This document shows positions 42,762 through 52,069 of a stretch of 64,000 bases of DNA, piece after piece. The first letter of the stretch is position 1, and each line of letters opens with the position of its first letter. The DNA is taken from assembly GCF_003254705.1 (NCBI RefSeq), contig NZ_QFYR01000002.1, positions 186,001 to 250,000 of the forward strand. The letters run 5' to 3'. Both the position numbers and the translations under genes were made by a program. The notes under the pieces were generated by a model. That model did no database searches. It worked only from the letters and a program-made list of their open reading frames with translations, and was not told the DNA's origin. This stretch comes from Phenylobacterium deserti (GTDB lineage Bacteria > Pseudomonadota > Alphaproteobacteria > Caulobacterales > Caulobacteraceae).

Positions 42762-43613
42762 TCAGAAGAAGCCGCCGTTTGCGAAGACGAGCTGGCCGTT
42801 GATCCATTCGCCGTCGCCGGAGCACAGCGCGGCGATTACGTTGGCGACGTCCTCGGGCTCGCCGATGCGCCCGTAGGGGATCTGCTCCGCCGCCATCCGC
42901 CGGACCTGCGGCGGAACGCGGAACAGGTCGGTGTTCGTCGGGCCGGGGGCGATCGCGTTGACCGAGATGCGACGGCCAGCCAGCTCCTTCGCCAGCGAAC
43001 CGGCGAACATTTCCTGAGCGGCTTTCGTGGCGGCGTAAGGGCCGTGGGTGGCGCGCTTCTGGGTCATCGAGGTGGAGGCGAGGGCGATGATGCGGCCGCC
43101 GTCCCGGGTTCGACGGGCCGCTTCGCGCAGGACGTTGAAGCTTCCCTTGAGGTTGGTGGCGATCATCCGGTCGAAGCCCTGGTCCGTCATCTGCGCCATG
43201 GGCGCCACGTTCATGATGCCGGCATTGCTGACCACCACGTCGACGCCGCCGAAAGCTTGCTCGTTTGCATCGAACAAGCTGCGCACCGCGCTCGGGTCGG
43301 CGACGTCGGCCTGCCGGGAGATGGCGCGTCCGCCGGCGGCCTCGATGCTCCTGACCACCCCAGCCGCCAATTCGGCGTTCGTCAGGTAGTTCACGGTGAC
43401 GAAGTACCCGTCGCGCGCCAGGCGCCGGGCGGTGGCCGCGCCGATACCCCGGGAGGAGCCGGTGACCAGGGCGACGCGGGGGGCGCCCGCTCGCGGCGGA
43501 GCGGCGTCTAAGCGGGTCGACGGTCGGGACTGTGCGGACGCGGCTCCGGCGGCAAGCGCCGGCGCTCCGGCAGCTGCAAGGGCGAGCAAGGCGCGGCGGG
43601 AGGTGTCAGTCAT
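42762..43613 (-). CDS. SDR oxidoreductase with an N-terminal export-type signal
   Basis: 283 residues from ATG 43613. The first 30 residues (TDTSRRALLALAAAGAPALAAGAASAQS) look like a twin-arginine signal. A full classical SDR follows: TGSSRGIGAATARRLA, NAGIMNV, S-M-T..Y-A-A-T-K with the catalytic Tyr/Lys, and a C-terminal GEWINGQLVFANGG. SDRs are normally cytosolic; Tat export with bound cofactor would explain the signal. It is the last gene of a minus-strand group with an OmpV-like protein and AraC regulators. Confidence 0.87.
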   Translation of the reverse strand: MTDTSRRALLALAAAGAPALAAGAASAQSRPSTRLDAAPPRAGAPRVALVTGSSRGIGAATARRLARDGYFVTVNYLTNAELAAGVVRSIEAAGGRAISRQADVADPSAVRSLFDANEQAFGGVDVVVSNAGIMNVAPMAQMTDQGFDRMIATNLKGSFNVLREAARRTRDGGRIIALASTSMTQKRATHGPYAATKAAQEMFAGSLAKELAGRRISVNAIAPGPTNTDLFRVPPQVRRMAAEQIPYGRIGEPEDVANVIAALCSGDGEWINGQLVFANGGFF

Positions 43614-43692
43614 GGGAAATAGCCTGTTGCTGAAGGACGGCCGATGGGCCGGCGGGCCCCGCTCCGAGGCGGGACGTTTGGGGGAGGGCGGC

Positions 43693-44607
43693 TCAGAACC
43701 GGTAGGCGAGGGCGACGCCTGCGGTCGGCTGCCAGCGGCTCCCGGCATCGACGATCGGACTGTCCGCGGCGTCCCCCACCAGGTAGACGGCGCCCGCCCG
43801 GCCGATCACGCCGAGGCTCGGGGTGAACCAGTAGCCTGCGGTCACCCCGAGACCGAGGTCGCGCATCCCGTGCCCGGCGCTGTAGGCGGGCAGGCCGCTT
43901 CGCACGCTTTCGACATCCGAGACGCCGAAATAGGTCGTGGCGTAGTCCGCGTCCGCCCAGGTCGCCTGAACATCGAACGAGAGGACGTAGTCCGGCCTGC
44001 GGACCGCGGCGTAGCTGGCGCTCGCCGTCATCAGCAGGCCGTCGTGCACGCCGGAGACGTCGTGGAGGAGCGTGAGTTCTGTGAGCACCGAACCTTGGCC
44101 GGCCGAGTCGCCGCCGAACTGGTAACCCACGAACGCCCCCGCTTCGATCGCGGTGTCCAACTCAGAAAGCTGTCCGACGGGCCCGTCGGCGTCGGTCCGC
44201 GAGAGCCGTCCGCTTACGACGGGCCCGAACGATAGCCGTGAATCCGACGCCAGGTCTGCGCGCGCCTGCAGCCCGCGAAGGTGAAAGTCGGCGCCGCCCA
44301 GATCGACAGTTCCGAAGGCGAAGGGAATGGCCCGGACGCTATCGGCGCCGTCGAAGTCCGGCGCCATGCCGACGCCAACCGCCACGACGCCCTGCGGCGC
44401 GCCATCGGCAGGCGATGTTTGCGCCGACGCTTCGGCGGCCGGCAGGCTCAGTCCGCCAGCCGCGGCGATAAGCAGGAAGGCGCGGATGTTCGGCCGCGAG
44501 CGATCCCCGTCGGAGTCCCAGGCCGGCACCTCGATCTCGATCGTTGCGGTTGGCGGCGCGCCGTGGGGTTTTGCCCCGGGGTTTCGGCGGGAGGCGGGTC
44601 TGCGCAT
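43693..44607 (-). CDS. MipA/OmpV-like outer-membrane protein
   Basis: About 304 residues if ATG 44607 is used; the export signal (NIRAFLLIAAAGGLSLPAAEASAQ) starts only near residue 38, so the true start may be internal. The body has the MipA/OmpV pattern: VAVGVGMAPDFDGADSVRAIPFA near the start, glycine-rich beta strands, and LGLGVTAGYWFTPSLGVIGRAG..SPIVDAGSRWQPTAGVALAYRF at the end. The family includes scaffolds for peptidoglycan enzymes and outer-membrane proteins of unknown role. It lies between an AraC gene and the exported SDR. Confidence 0.82.
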   Translation of the reverse strand: MRRPASRRNPGAKPHGAPPTATIEIEVPAWDSDGDRSRPNIRAFLLIAAAGGLSLPAAEASAQTSPADGAPQGVVAVGVGMAPDFDGADSVRAIPFAFGTVDLGGADFHLRGLQARADLASDSRLSFGPVVSGRLSRTDADGPVGQLSELDTAIEAGAFVGYQFGGDSAGQGSVLTELTLLHDVSGVHDGLLMTASASYAAVRRPDYVLSFDVQATWADADYATTYFGVSDVESVRSGLPAYSAGHGMRDLGLGVTAGYWFTPSLGVIGRAGAVYLVGDAADSPIVDAGSRWQPTAGVALAYRF

Positions 44608-44701
44608 CGTTGGCTCCACGTTTGAGTGAAGCCATTGTCCCGGAGCCCCGGCTGGACCGCGCGCCTGAAGCCCGACAAAACTTGCCCGATCCTCCGGGAT
44701 G

Positions 44702-45721
44702 TCAGGTCGCGTTCTTCGAAGGTCCACACCTCGCCGTGGGGCGGTCTCGCCGCTCAGCGGGCCGCGTCGGCCAGGAAGACCTTGCACTCGCGACGTCACG
44801 CTTTGGCGCGGCGCCGAACATGCGCGCGTAGTCACGACTGAACTGGGAGGGGCTTTCATAGCCCACCTGGTAGGCGGCCTCTCCGACCTTGGCGGCCTCC
44901 ATGACCATCATCCGGCGGGCCTCGAGAAGCCTCAGCTGCTTCTGATACTGGATCGGCGTCATGGAGGTCAGCGCCTTGAAGTGCTGATGAAAGGACGAGG
45001 CGCTCATCCTCGAGGCCTCGGCCAGCTGATCGACGCTGAGCGTCTGGTTGAAGTGATCGCGCAGCAGATAGATCGCCTTCGCGATCCGCTGGGCGTGGGT
45101 CCCCGGCAGCGCCAGCTTGCGGAGATGGTCGCCGTGAGGGCCGGTCAGGAGACGATAGCAGATCTCGCGCATGGCGGCGGGGTAGAGGATCGGGACAGCC
45201 TCCGGCGTGTCGGCGATCCGGATGAGGCGAAGCACGGCGTCGGCCAGGGCGGCGTCGACCTTCCCGACAAAGGCGCCCAGGGCCGTCGCTTCGCTGTCGA
45301 CGCGCGCCGAAGGCAGCTGCTGCAGCACCTCGCGCACCATGCTCGTGTCGAGTTCGATGTTGACGCCGAGGAAGGGCGTCTCGGCGCTTGCCCGGGTTAC
45401 GCGGCCGCTGGCCGGGAGCTCGACGCTGACGATCAGGCATTCCATCGCGCCGTAGTCCAGGGTGTCGTCCCCGAACACCAGCTGCTTGGCGCCCTGGATG
45501 ACGACGCAGAGGGACGGCTTGTAGATCTCCTGCGGCGGGATCTTCTCGCGGAAGGCGCGCATCAGGTGCACGCCGCGCATCGGCGTGCTGAACCGACCTT
45601 CGCCGCCGCCGTGCGCCTCGACGTAGGCCGTGGCCGCCGTTTGCAGCGGCGCAGCCAGGGCGGCGGCGACCTCTTGCGCCGTCTCCGCGATGGTGATGTT
45701 GCGCGTCAGCGAACCCGTCAT
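44702..45721 (-). CDS. AraC-family regulator (AraC_N type)
   Basis: 339 residues from ATG 45721. The N-terminal AraC_N/cupin-type sensor is GVHLMRAFREKIPPQEIYKPSLCVVIQGAKQLVFGDDTLDYGAMECLIVSVELPASG. The C-terminal double helix-turn-helix is near 230-325 (VDQLAEASRMSASSFHQHFKALTSMTPIQYQKQLRLLEARR..VGYESPSQFSRDYARMFG). It is clearly a paralogue of the AraC gene at 46903. It probably controls the neighbouring SDR or OmpV-like genes. Confidence 0.92.
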   Translation of the reverse strand: MTGSLTRNITIAETAQEVAAALAAPLQTAATAYVEAHGGGEGRFSTPMRGVHLMRAFREKIPPQEIYKPSLCVVIQGAKQLVFGDDTLDYGAMECLIVSVELPASGRVTRASAETPFLGVNIELDTSMVREVLQQLPSARVDSEATALGAFVGKVDAALADAVLRLIRIADTPEAVPILYPAAMREICYRLLTGPHGDHLRKLALPGTHAQRIAKAIYLLRDHFNQTLSVDQLAEASRMSASSFHQHFKALTSMTPIQYQKQLRLLEARRMMVMEAAKVGEAAYQVGYESPSQFSRDYARMFGAAPKRDVASARSSWPTRPAERRDRPTARCGPSKNAT

Positions 45722-45871
45722 GGGGAAGGGACCTCCACACTCTGAGGCAGTCCGTTTGATCGGTCGTCCTCTGGAGCCTCGGGTCAACTGTGCTGCGGCG
45801 GGCGGCGGGCCCGAGGCGGGCGCCGGCTTCCCAAGCTTCGCGAGGCGATTGCAGATCTCGCGGCTATCGAC

Positions 45872-46783
45872 TTATCGCAACTGAACGCCAGTCAGCTGTT
45901 CCGACATCTCCCACAGCCGCGCGCAGGCCGTTTCGTCCAGCGCGCGCGGCGGGATCTTGGCCGGCGCGGGGAAGCCGCGGACTTCGGCGGGGCCGTCCGG
46001 CCCGTAGTAGCCGCCGCCCTGCGCGCTTCGATCCGTGGCGGCGAACAGCGTCGGCAAGGCGCCCTGCGGCACGGGCTGGAACAGAAACCAAAGGGCGCTA
46101 CGGACCCGGCGCATGGGATGGCCGCCTGGCGTGTTGAAGAGCAGCTGGGTGCGGGCGACGCCGGGGTGAGCGGCGATCCCGGCGACGCCCCAGCTCGCGG
46201 ATCGGCTTCGGCGGTCGAATTCCAGCGCGAACATCAGGCAGGCCAGCTTGGACTGGGCGTACACCGGCATGGGACGGTAGCTTCGCTCCGCGTTCAGGTC
46301 ATCAAAGTCGATCTCGCCCTGTCGGGCGGCGACGCTGGAGACGCTGATCATGCGCGGGGAAACGCCATTCCGCAGCAGCGGCAGGAGCGCGGCCGTCAGG
46401 GCGAAGTGCCCGAGGTGGTTGGCCCCGAGCTGGAGCTCAAACCCGTCGGCGGTGGTCTGGCGCTTCGGAGGCGTCATGACCCCCGCATTGTTGATCAGGA
46501 GATCGAGCCCGTCGAGCTGGCCCTTGAGGCGCTCGCCGAAGGCGGCGACGGATGCCAGATCCGCCAAGTCGACCCGTTCGAACCGTACGTTGGCCCGGGG
46601 CGCTGACTCACGGATGCCGTGGACCGCCTCCGCGCCCTTGGCCGGGTTGCGGCCGGCGATGATCACCTCGGCGCCGGCGCGCGCCAGCTGCAGCGCATCC
46701 TCATAGCCCAAGCCGCCCGTGCCGGTGACGACCGCCCGACGGCCGCGCTGCGAAGGGATGTACTCGGTCGTCCACCTGGTCAC
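45872..46783 (-). CDS. SDR-family oxidoreductase (retinol dehydrogenase-like)
   Basis: 303 residues from GTG 46783. Cofactor loop TGTGGLGYEDALQLA, arginine-type NADP site AGRNPAKG, NNAGVMTPP, and active site S-V-S-S..Y-A-Q-S-K. The length and the LGANHLGHFALTA segment match the plant/vertebrate retinol dehydrogenase-like bacterial group. It lies between two paralogous AraC regulators. Confidence 0.9.
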   Translation of the reverse strand: MTRWTTEYIPSQRGRRAVVTGTGGLGYEDALQLARAGAEVIIAGRNPAKGAEAVHGIRESAPRANVRFERVDLADLASVAAFGERLKGQLDGLDLLINNAGVMTPPKRQTTADGFELQLGANHLGHFALTAALLPLLRNGVSPRMISVSSVAARQGEIDFDDLNAERSYRPMPVYAQSKLACLMFALEFDRRSRSASWGVAGIAAHPGVARTQLLFNTPGGHPMRRVRSALWFLFQPVPQGALPTLFAATDRSAQGGGYYGPDGPAEVRGFPAPAKIPPRALDETACARLWEMSEQLTGVQLR

Positions 46784-46902
46784 GTCTTCGGCCTTCCTAC
46801 GAACGCGCCTTCCGGCGCCCTCGTGGGGACATAGGACCCATGGCGCGCGGGCCCCATGCCCGAAGTCGCGGAAAACGTGCCTGATCCTACGACGGAGCCG
46901 GT

Positions 46903-47895
46903 TCAGACGTGGCGGGTGGCTTGCTCCAGCAAGGCGCGATAGTTCATCACGTCGCGCTTCGGAGCGACGCCGAACATCCGGACGTACTCCCGGCTGAACT
47001 GGGACGCGCTCTCATAGCCGACCTCATAGGCGGCCTGGGCGACGTTGGCGGTCTCCGCCACCATCAGCCGTCGCGCTTCGAGCAATCGCAGCTGCTTCTG
47101 GTACTGCAGCGGGGTCATCGAAGTCAGCGCCTTGAAGTGCTGATGGAAGGACGAGGGGCTCATGCCGGCCGTGTCCGCCAGCTCCTCGACCCGAAGCGCC
47201 CGGCTGAAGTTGTCGCGCAGGAGGCGGAGCGCCTTGGCCACCCGCTCCGCGTGGGTCTCCGGCATGGCGAGCTTCCGGAACATGTCGCCGTTCTGGCCGC
47301 TGAGCAGCCAGTAGCAGATCTCGCGCATGATCAGCGGATAGAGAACGGGAACGGCCTCGGGGGTTTCGGCGAGCCGCACCAGGCGCTGAACGCCGTCCGC
47401 CAGGCCGCCATCGACCTTGACGACGAAGGCGCAGGCGCCGCTCGGCGCGACGGGCTGCGTCGCCGGCGGGGCGAGCTGCTGCACGGTTTCGCGCACCATG
47501 CCGAGGTCGAGGTCTATGGTCAGGCCTACGAACGGTTCGTCGGCGCTCGCCTGGATGATGCGCCCCGCCGCCGGGAGCTCCATGCTGACGACCAGGCATT
47601 CCATCGCGCCGTAGTTCAGCGTGTCCTCGCCGAAATGGATCTGCTTGCCGCCCTGCAGAACCACGCACAGGGACGGGCGATACATCTGCCGATTGGGCAT
47701 GCGCGCTTCAAAAGAGCGGATGATGTGGACGCCGCTCATCGGCGTCTTGAACAGTCCCTCTCCGCCGCCGCGTGCGGACACATAGGTCTCGACGGTCGAC
47801 AGCAGCAATCCCAGGCCGGGCTTCTCCGGCTCGGCGGTCGCGACGGCGGTTGTAGGAATAGGCAGAAATTCTGCGGCTTCCGGCATTCTGACCAC
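46903..47895 (-). CDS. AraC-family regulator (AraC_N type), paralogue
   Basis: 330 residues from GTG 47895; an ATG three codons later is also possible. Same layout as the regulator at 44702, and the helix-turn-helix region is nearly identical (SSFHQHFKALTSMTP.QYQKQLRLLEARR), pointing to duplication. It is divergent from an MFS transporter with about 50 nt between the starts, so it probably controls that transporter and/or the SDR behind it. Confidence 0.92.
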   Translation of the reverse strand: MVRMPEAAEFLPIPTTAVATAEPEKPGLGLLLSTVETYVSARGGGEGLFKTPMSGVHIIRSFEARMPNRQMYRPSLCVVLQGGKQIHFGEDTLNYGAMECLVVSMELPAAGRIIQASADEPFVGLTIDLDLGMVRETVQQLAPPATQPVAPSGACAFVVKVDGGLADGVQRLVRLAETPEAVPVLYPLIMREICYWLLSGQNGDMFRKLAMPETHAERVAKALRLLRDNFSRALRVEELADTAGMSPSSFHQHFKALTSMTPLQYQKQLRLLEARRLMVAETANVAQAAYEVGYESASQFSREYVRMFGVAPKRDVMNYRALLEQATRHV

Positions 47896-47946
47896 AAGAC
47901 ACTCCCTCTAGCGTGATGGCGCCAATCAGCCGGGTGAGTGCGTACA

Positions 47947-49254
47947 ATGCTCAATGGAAGCGCATCGTCAACAGAAATCGGAAGAGTTCTGAGGGTCGAC
48001 CATCAAGATGGTCTCAGCAACACGCGATCGTTGATGCTCCTGCTCACGCTCGTGCTCGTCAGTATGTTCTGTCAGGTCGATAGAATACTTCCATTCATCT
48101 TGGCGGAGTCGATCAAGCGGGAGCTATCGCTCAGCGACACCCAGATCGGCCTCATGACCGGCCCGGCGTTCGCGGTCTGCTACACGCTGCTGTCGCTGCC
48201 GATCGCCCGTCTTGCGGACAAGGGCTCGCCACGGCTCGTGCTCGTTTCGTGCATTCTGGTCTGGAGCACCATGACGGCGCTCGGCGGCCTCGCCGGAAGC
48301 TTCGCCCTGCTGGCGGCCAGCCGTTTGGGTGTGGCGCTGGGCGAAGCCGGCGCGATCCCGTCCGCCCATGCCCTGATCGCCCGGAAGATTCCGCAGACGC
48401 GGCGCGGCCTCGCCATCGGACTGTTCTCGATGGGCATACCGCTCGGCACCATGGTCGGGTTCGCTGCAGGCGGGGCCCTCGCGGACACGCTCGGCTGGCG
48501 GCCGGCGTTGATCGGAGCCGGAGCCATCGGCGGCTTGATCGCCGTCCTCACCGTCGTGACATCCGGGCCCACGCCGCCGCCGAAGACGAGCGCGGACACG
48601 GCCGAGCCCTTCGCCCAGGCAAGCTTGCGTCTCCTCTCGTCCCCCGCCTTTCGCTGGCTGATGATCGGCGGGGTGGCGCTCGGCTTCGCCTCGGCCCCGT
48701 TCTACGCCTTCGGCGCGCCCTTCCTCATCCGCACCCATGGCTTCACCGCCGGAGAGGTCGGTCTCGCCTTTGGCCTGCTGCAGGGCGGGATGGGCGTCAT
48801 CGGCACGCTGGGGGGCGGCCGGCTGTTCGATCGCGCGGTCGCCTCCGGGCGCGGCGGCCTGCTGGGGGCGCAGGCGGTGCTGCTGCTGATCGCCGCCGGG
48901 ACCACAACCGCGGCGCTGTTCGCGCCGGTCGGCTGGATGTCGATCGCGCTGTTTGTCCCCGGGATGCTGTCGTTCGCCTTCCTGCTGCCCGCCGTCTTCG
49001 GCGCGGCGCACCTGGTGGCGGGGCCGGGGCGTCAGGCGCTGGCCTCCAGCCTGCTAATGATCGCCTCCGGCCTGCTGGGTCCGGCGTTGGCGCCGCTGTT
49101 CGTCGGGATGGTCAGCGACGCCGCCAGCGCCGCGCAGGTTTCCAACGGTCTTGGGCTCGGCCTGCTGATCGTGCCCGCGGCCAGCGTCCTGGCTGGCCTG
49201 GCGACATTCGTCGCAAACCGCCGGTGCACGGCGGCGCTCTTCCGCACCCGCTAA
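47947..49254 (+). CDS. MFS transporter
   Basis: About 435 residues; ATG 47947 is used, with GTG 47938 in frame upstream. It has twelve predicted membrane segments. The first loop LSDTQIGLMTGPAFAVCYTLLSLPIARLADKGSPR and the SRLGVALGEAGAIPSAHALIARKIPQTRRGLAIGLF segment match the spinster/GudP-like anion and drug-type MFS groups. The substrate is unknown. It is divergent from the AraC gene. Confidence 0.9.
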   Translation: MLNGSASSTEIGRVLRVDHQDGLSNTRSLMLLLTLVLVSMFCQVDRILPFILAESIKRELSLSDTQIGLMTGPAFAVCYTLLSLPIARLADKGSPRLVLVSCILVWSTMTALGGLAGSFALLAASRLGVALGEAGAIPSAHALIARKIPQTRRGLAIGLFSMGIPLGTMVGFAAGGALADTLGWRPALIGAGAIGGLIAVLTVVTSGPTPPPKTSADTAEPFAQASLRLLSSPAFRWLMIGGVALGFASAPFYAFGAPFLIRTHGFTAGEVGLAFGLLQGGMGVIGTLGGGRLFDRAVASGRGGLLGAQAVLLLIAAGTTTAALFAPVGWMSIALFVPGMLSFAFLLPAVFGAAHLVAGPGRQALASSLLMIASGLLGPALAPLFVGMVSDAASAAQVSNGLGLGLLIVPAASVLAGLATFVANRRCTAALFRTR

Positions 49255-49616
49255 GCCGTCAGCAGCGGCAAGAACGAGCCCGTTGTTCTACATAGCGGCG
49301 GGCTTGGTTCTGAATGGCCGCTTTCGGCGGTGACGCCAATGTCTGCTTCTGGCGCGGAGCTGACCGGCAGCTCTGGGGCCGTTGATGTAGCGGGCGCACA
49401 GACGGCTTGGTGCGACCTTCGCCGTCGAAGCGCCTCCGGCTCTGTAGCCTTCGTCGGAGCCATGGAGCGATCCGCGGACCGCGCGTGGGTTCGCGGTGAC
49501 CTGGGTGGCTGACGAAAAAGGCGAAGGCCTGTCGAATCCGGCCGGTCCTCCACGTCTCCCTGCTGACGCCACGCTGGGCGTCGGACATTCTCGAGCCCGA
49601 AGGGGGGACCAAAACC
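49255..49616. other. 362-nt spacer after the MFS gene
   Basis: It contains one repeat copy near its 5' end (listed separately) and no convincing gene on either strand. It ends in a GAAGGGGGGACC ribosome site for the YCII-like gene. Confidence 0.5.
49312..49367 (+). repeat. paired-core intergenic repeat, copy 9 (25-nt spacing)
   Basis: Cores AATGGCCGC (49313) and AATGTCTGC (49338) are 25 nt apart; the second is followed by TTCTGGCGCGGAGCTGACC, the fullest form of the consensus. Confidence 0.85.
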
Positions 49617-49973
49617 GTGCAGTACATGCTTCTGATCTATGAGCCGGAGTCCGCGTACCAGGGGGAAGCCGGCGAGCGGCGCCTGACCGAGATCGTGGCC
49701 AAGCACATGGCTTTGGCGGAGGAGCTGATCGCCGCCGGCGTTCAGACGGGCGGCGCCGGCCTTCAGGGCGTCGACACCGCCACCACGGTCGTGACCCAGG
49801 GGGGTCGGCAGACGCTGCACGATGGTCCGTTCGCGGAGACCCACGAGCAGCTGGGCGGCTACTACATGATCGAGGTGGATGACCTCGACCAGGCGCTGGC
49901 GATCGCGAGGCGCGTGCCTGTTGCAGAGGGCGGCAAGGTGGAGGTCCGGCCGCTGATGCGTGAGGACGGCTGA
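49617..49973 (+). CDS. DGPF/YCII-domain protein
   Basis: 118 residues from GTG 49617. MQYMLLIYEPESAYQ at the start and the DGPFAETHEQLGGYYMIEVDDLDQAL segment are diagnostic of the DGPF (YCII-related) family. The function is unknown; these proteins are the standing partners of ECF42-group sigma factors, which overlap it here by 14 nt. Confidence 0.92.
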   Translation: MQYMLLIYEPESAYQGEAGERRLTEIVAKHMALAEELIAAGVQTGGAGLQGVDTATTVVTQGGRQTLHDGPFAETHEQLGGYYMIEVDDLDQALAIARRVPVAEGGKVEVRPLMREDG

Positions 49974-51210
49974 CGGCGGGCGGATCGCGGCGGCGCGCCC
50001 GAGGATTGTCGCCGCCCTGGCCGCGCGCTTCCGTGACCTCGACCTTGCCGAGGACGCCTTCTCGGATGCGGCGGCGGCGGCGCTGGTCGCCTGGCGCCAG
50101 CAGCCGGCGCGCGATCCGGCCGCCTGGCTCTGGCGAGCCGCCATGCGCCGCGCCATCGACGCCAGACGCAAGGCGGCGGTGCGGGACCGCGCGCAGCACG
50201 ACCTGCCGCAGCCGGAGGCCACGCCCGAGGAAATCCTGATCGCCGCTCGGGAGCCGATCCCTGACGAGCGCCTGCGCCTGATCTTTGTCTGCTGCCACCC
50301 GGCGCTCGCCCCGGAAAGCCGCGCGGCCCTCACCCTGAAGGTGGTGTGCGGCCTTTCCACGGAGCGGCTGGCCCGGGCGTTCCTGGTCGGCGCGCCGGCC
50401 ATGCTCCAGCGCATCACCCGCGCCAAGCGGAAGATCCAGGCGGCCGGCGTCCCGTTCGCCATTCCGGAGCCGTCTGACTGGCCCGAGCGCCTCGACGCGG
50501 TGCTCTCGACGCTGGAGGTCGCCTACGCACAGGCCTTCGAGGACGCCGCCCTGACGGACGACGCCGCACCCTTCGCCGCCGAGATGCTGCGGCTGTCCGG
50601 CGTGCTGGCCGAGATTCTTCCGCAAGAGCCGGAGGTCCTCGCCCTGGCCGCCCTGGTGCGGTTCGCCGAAGCCCGGCGGCCGGCGCGCCTGGACGGCTGC
50701 GGTGTGATGGTCCCGCTGGAGGATCAGGATCCCGCCCTCTGGCGGCGTGATCTGATCGCGGATGGCGCGGTCCTGCTGGAACGCGCCGCAGAGCTGGGCC
50801 GACCGGGCCCGAGGCAGGTCCAGGCCGCCATCCACGCGGCCCACCTGTCACGCGCGGAGACGGGCGCCACCCCTTGGATCGAGATCACCAAGCTGTATGA
50901 CGCGCTGCTGGCCGTGCGCGCCGACGTGGTCGTGCAGGTGAACCGCGCGGTCAGCCGGGGCAAGGTTTTCGGGCCAGGCGAAGGATTGAGCGCGCTGGCG
51001 GGACTGGCCGACGAGCCTCGCGTGCGGGCATGGCGCCCGTACCATGCCGCCCGGGCCCAACTGTGCGCCGATGCGGACCACTATGAAGCGGCCATCCAGG
51101 CGCTTCAGGCGGCGCTTCGCCTGTCGCCGCCGCCCGCCGAGCGGCGCTTCCTTGAGCAGCGGATGAGCGAGGCGACGAAAGCCCTTGGTCGGTCCAGGCC
51201 TGCGCGCTAG
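49960..51210 (+). CDS. ECF42-type sigma factor with C-terminal extension
   Basis: 416 residues from GTG 49960, starting inside the DGPF gene. The N-terminal sigma regions 2 and 4 (LAEDAFSDAAAAALVAWRQQP..WLWRAAMRRAIDARR; LTLKVVCGLSTERLARAFLV) are followed by a long helical, TPR-like extension (from about 190; DUF6596-like). That extension is typical of this group and is thought to regulate it in place of an anti-sigma factor. No anti-sigma gene is nearby. Confidence 0.92.
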   Translation: MRTADGGRIAAARPRIVAALAARFRDLDLAEDAFSDAAAAALVAWRQQPARDPAAWLWRAAMRRAIDARRKAAVRDRAQHDLPQPEATPEEILIAAREPIPDERLRLIFVCCHPALAPESRAALTLKVVCGLSTERLARAFLVGAPAMLQRITRAKRKIQAAGVPFAIPEPSDWPERLDAVLSTLEVAYAQAFEDAALTDDAAPFAAEMLRLSGVLAEILPQEPEVLALAALVRFAEARRPARLDGCGVMVPLEDQDPALWRRDLIADGAVLLERAAELGRPGPRQVQAAIHAAHLSRAETGATPWIEITKLYDALLAVRADVVVQVNRAVSRGKVFGPGEGLSALAGLADEPRVRAWRPYHAARAQLCADADHYEAAIQALQAALRLSPPPAERRFLEQRMSEATKALGRSRPAR

Positions 51211-51300
51211 CGCGCCGTTGTGGATCAGCAAGTCGAGCTCGGCATGTGACGCCGAGCTCGTCCGGCAAGGTAGACGTGGCGTTCGGATCGTTGACGAGGA
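51211..51300 (-). pseudogene. possible SDR gene fragment
   Basis: Reading the minus strand gives VNDPNATSTLPDELGVT in one frame and then HAELDLLIHNGAL in another. Together they resemble the segment leading to the NNAG motif of SDR proteins, with one frameshift between the halves and nothing coherent outside. It is only about 30 residues, so this may be coincidence. Confidence 0.3.
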
Positions 51301-51583
51301 CGGACGGAGCTACGACGTCTCAGGTTCGAGGCGGCGATCAGGTCTGGGGAGGGCTCGGTCGGCTCCGATCAGAACGCCCGCATGACGACACGGGACCAAA
51401 GATGACGACGAGCGCAAGCCCGACGAGCTGAGCGCGTTCCTGCTGCATGTTAGTTGCTGGAACGCATAGCGTTCGACGATGTTCAGGGCCTGCCTCGAAG
51501 GGGCAGGGGCGAGGCTGACCGCCCGCTTTGCGATCCGCGTTTCTCCGGCCGAGACTTCGGTAACCTGAAGGGGCTGCCTCCAC
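51211..51583. other. 373-nt spacer after the ECF42 sigma gene
   Basis: Apart from the possible SDR fragment at its start, I see no gene, hairpin or repeat copy here. Confidence 0.5.
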
Positions 51584-52069
51584 ATGGAGCCGTCTCAAAG
51601 CGCGAGCGCAGTAGCGAAGCTCCTGGCCGAGCATTACGCCGCTACTGGCCCGCCGATCATGGCGGAACTCGCAGCCGTTGTCCGATCCGCTCAGACCTTC
51701 TTCCCGGATCTTGAAGACTGGGCCGTGTTCCTGAATGTCCTGACGCGTGCCCAGGCGTCCCCTGAGTTCGCACAACTCTCACGCCCGGCCCTTCTCAGCC
51801 GCGCCGTCCCGGTCATCCCTGGCCTTGGCACGAATGTTCGCTCAGTGGCGGACGCGAGCGGCATTCCGAGAGAGACAGTCAGAAGGAAGGTCCACCGCCT
51901 TGTTGAGCGGGGATACCTGGAGTGGCGCGACAGCCGGCTCTACCCAACTGCCTTCGCTATGGAGCAACTGGATCCTTTGCGGATGCAAATCTACGCGAGC
52001 GTCGCAAAGATCTGGCTGATCGTGGAGCGTACGCGCAACAGCTCGGGCCCGTCGCTGGACCCTTGCTGA
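51584..52069 (+). CDS. winged-helix transcriptional regulator
   Basis: 161 residues. A helical N-terminal half (AKLLAEHYAATGPPIMAELAAVVRSAQTFFPDLEDWAVFLNVLTRAQ) is followed by a winged helix at about 85-130 (NVRSVADASGIPRETVRRKVHRLVERGYLEWRDSRLYPT). The DNA-binding part resembles MarR/GntR-type domains, but no standard family is certain. It is isolated between long non-coding spacers. Confidence 0.75.
   Translation: MEPSQSASAVAKLLAEHYAATGPPIMAELAAVVRSAQTFFPDLEDWAVFLNVLTRAQASPEFAQLSRPALLSRAVPVIPGLGTNVRSVADASGIPRETVRRKVHRLVERGYLEWRDSRLYPTAFAMEQLDPLRMQIYASVAKIWLIVERTRNSSGPSLDPC

Noticed and set aside
49251..50844. Long minus-strand frames opposite the DGPF and ECF42 genes
   Set aside because: Antisense shadows of two genes with clear family motifs.
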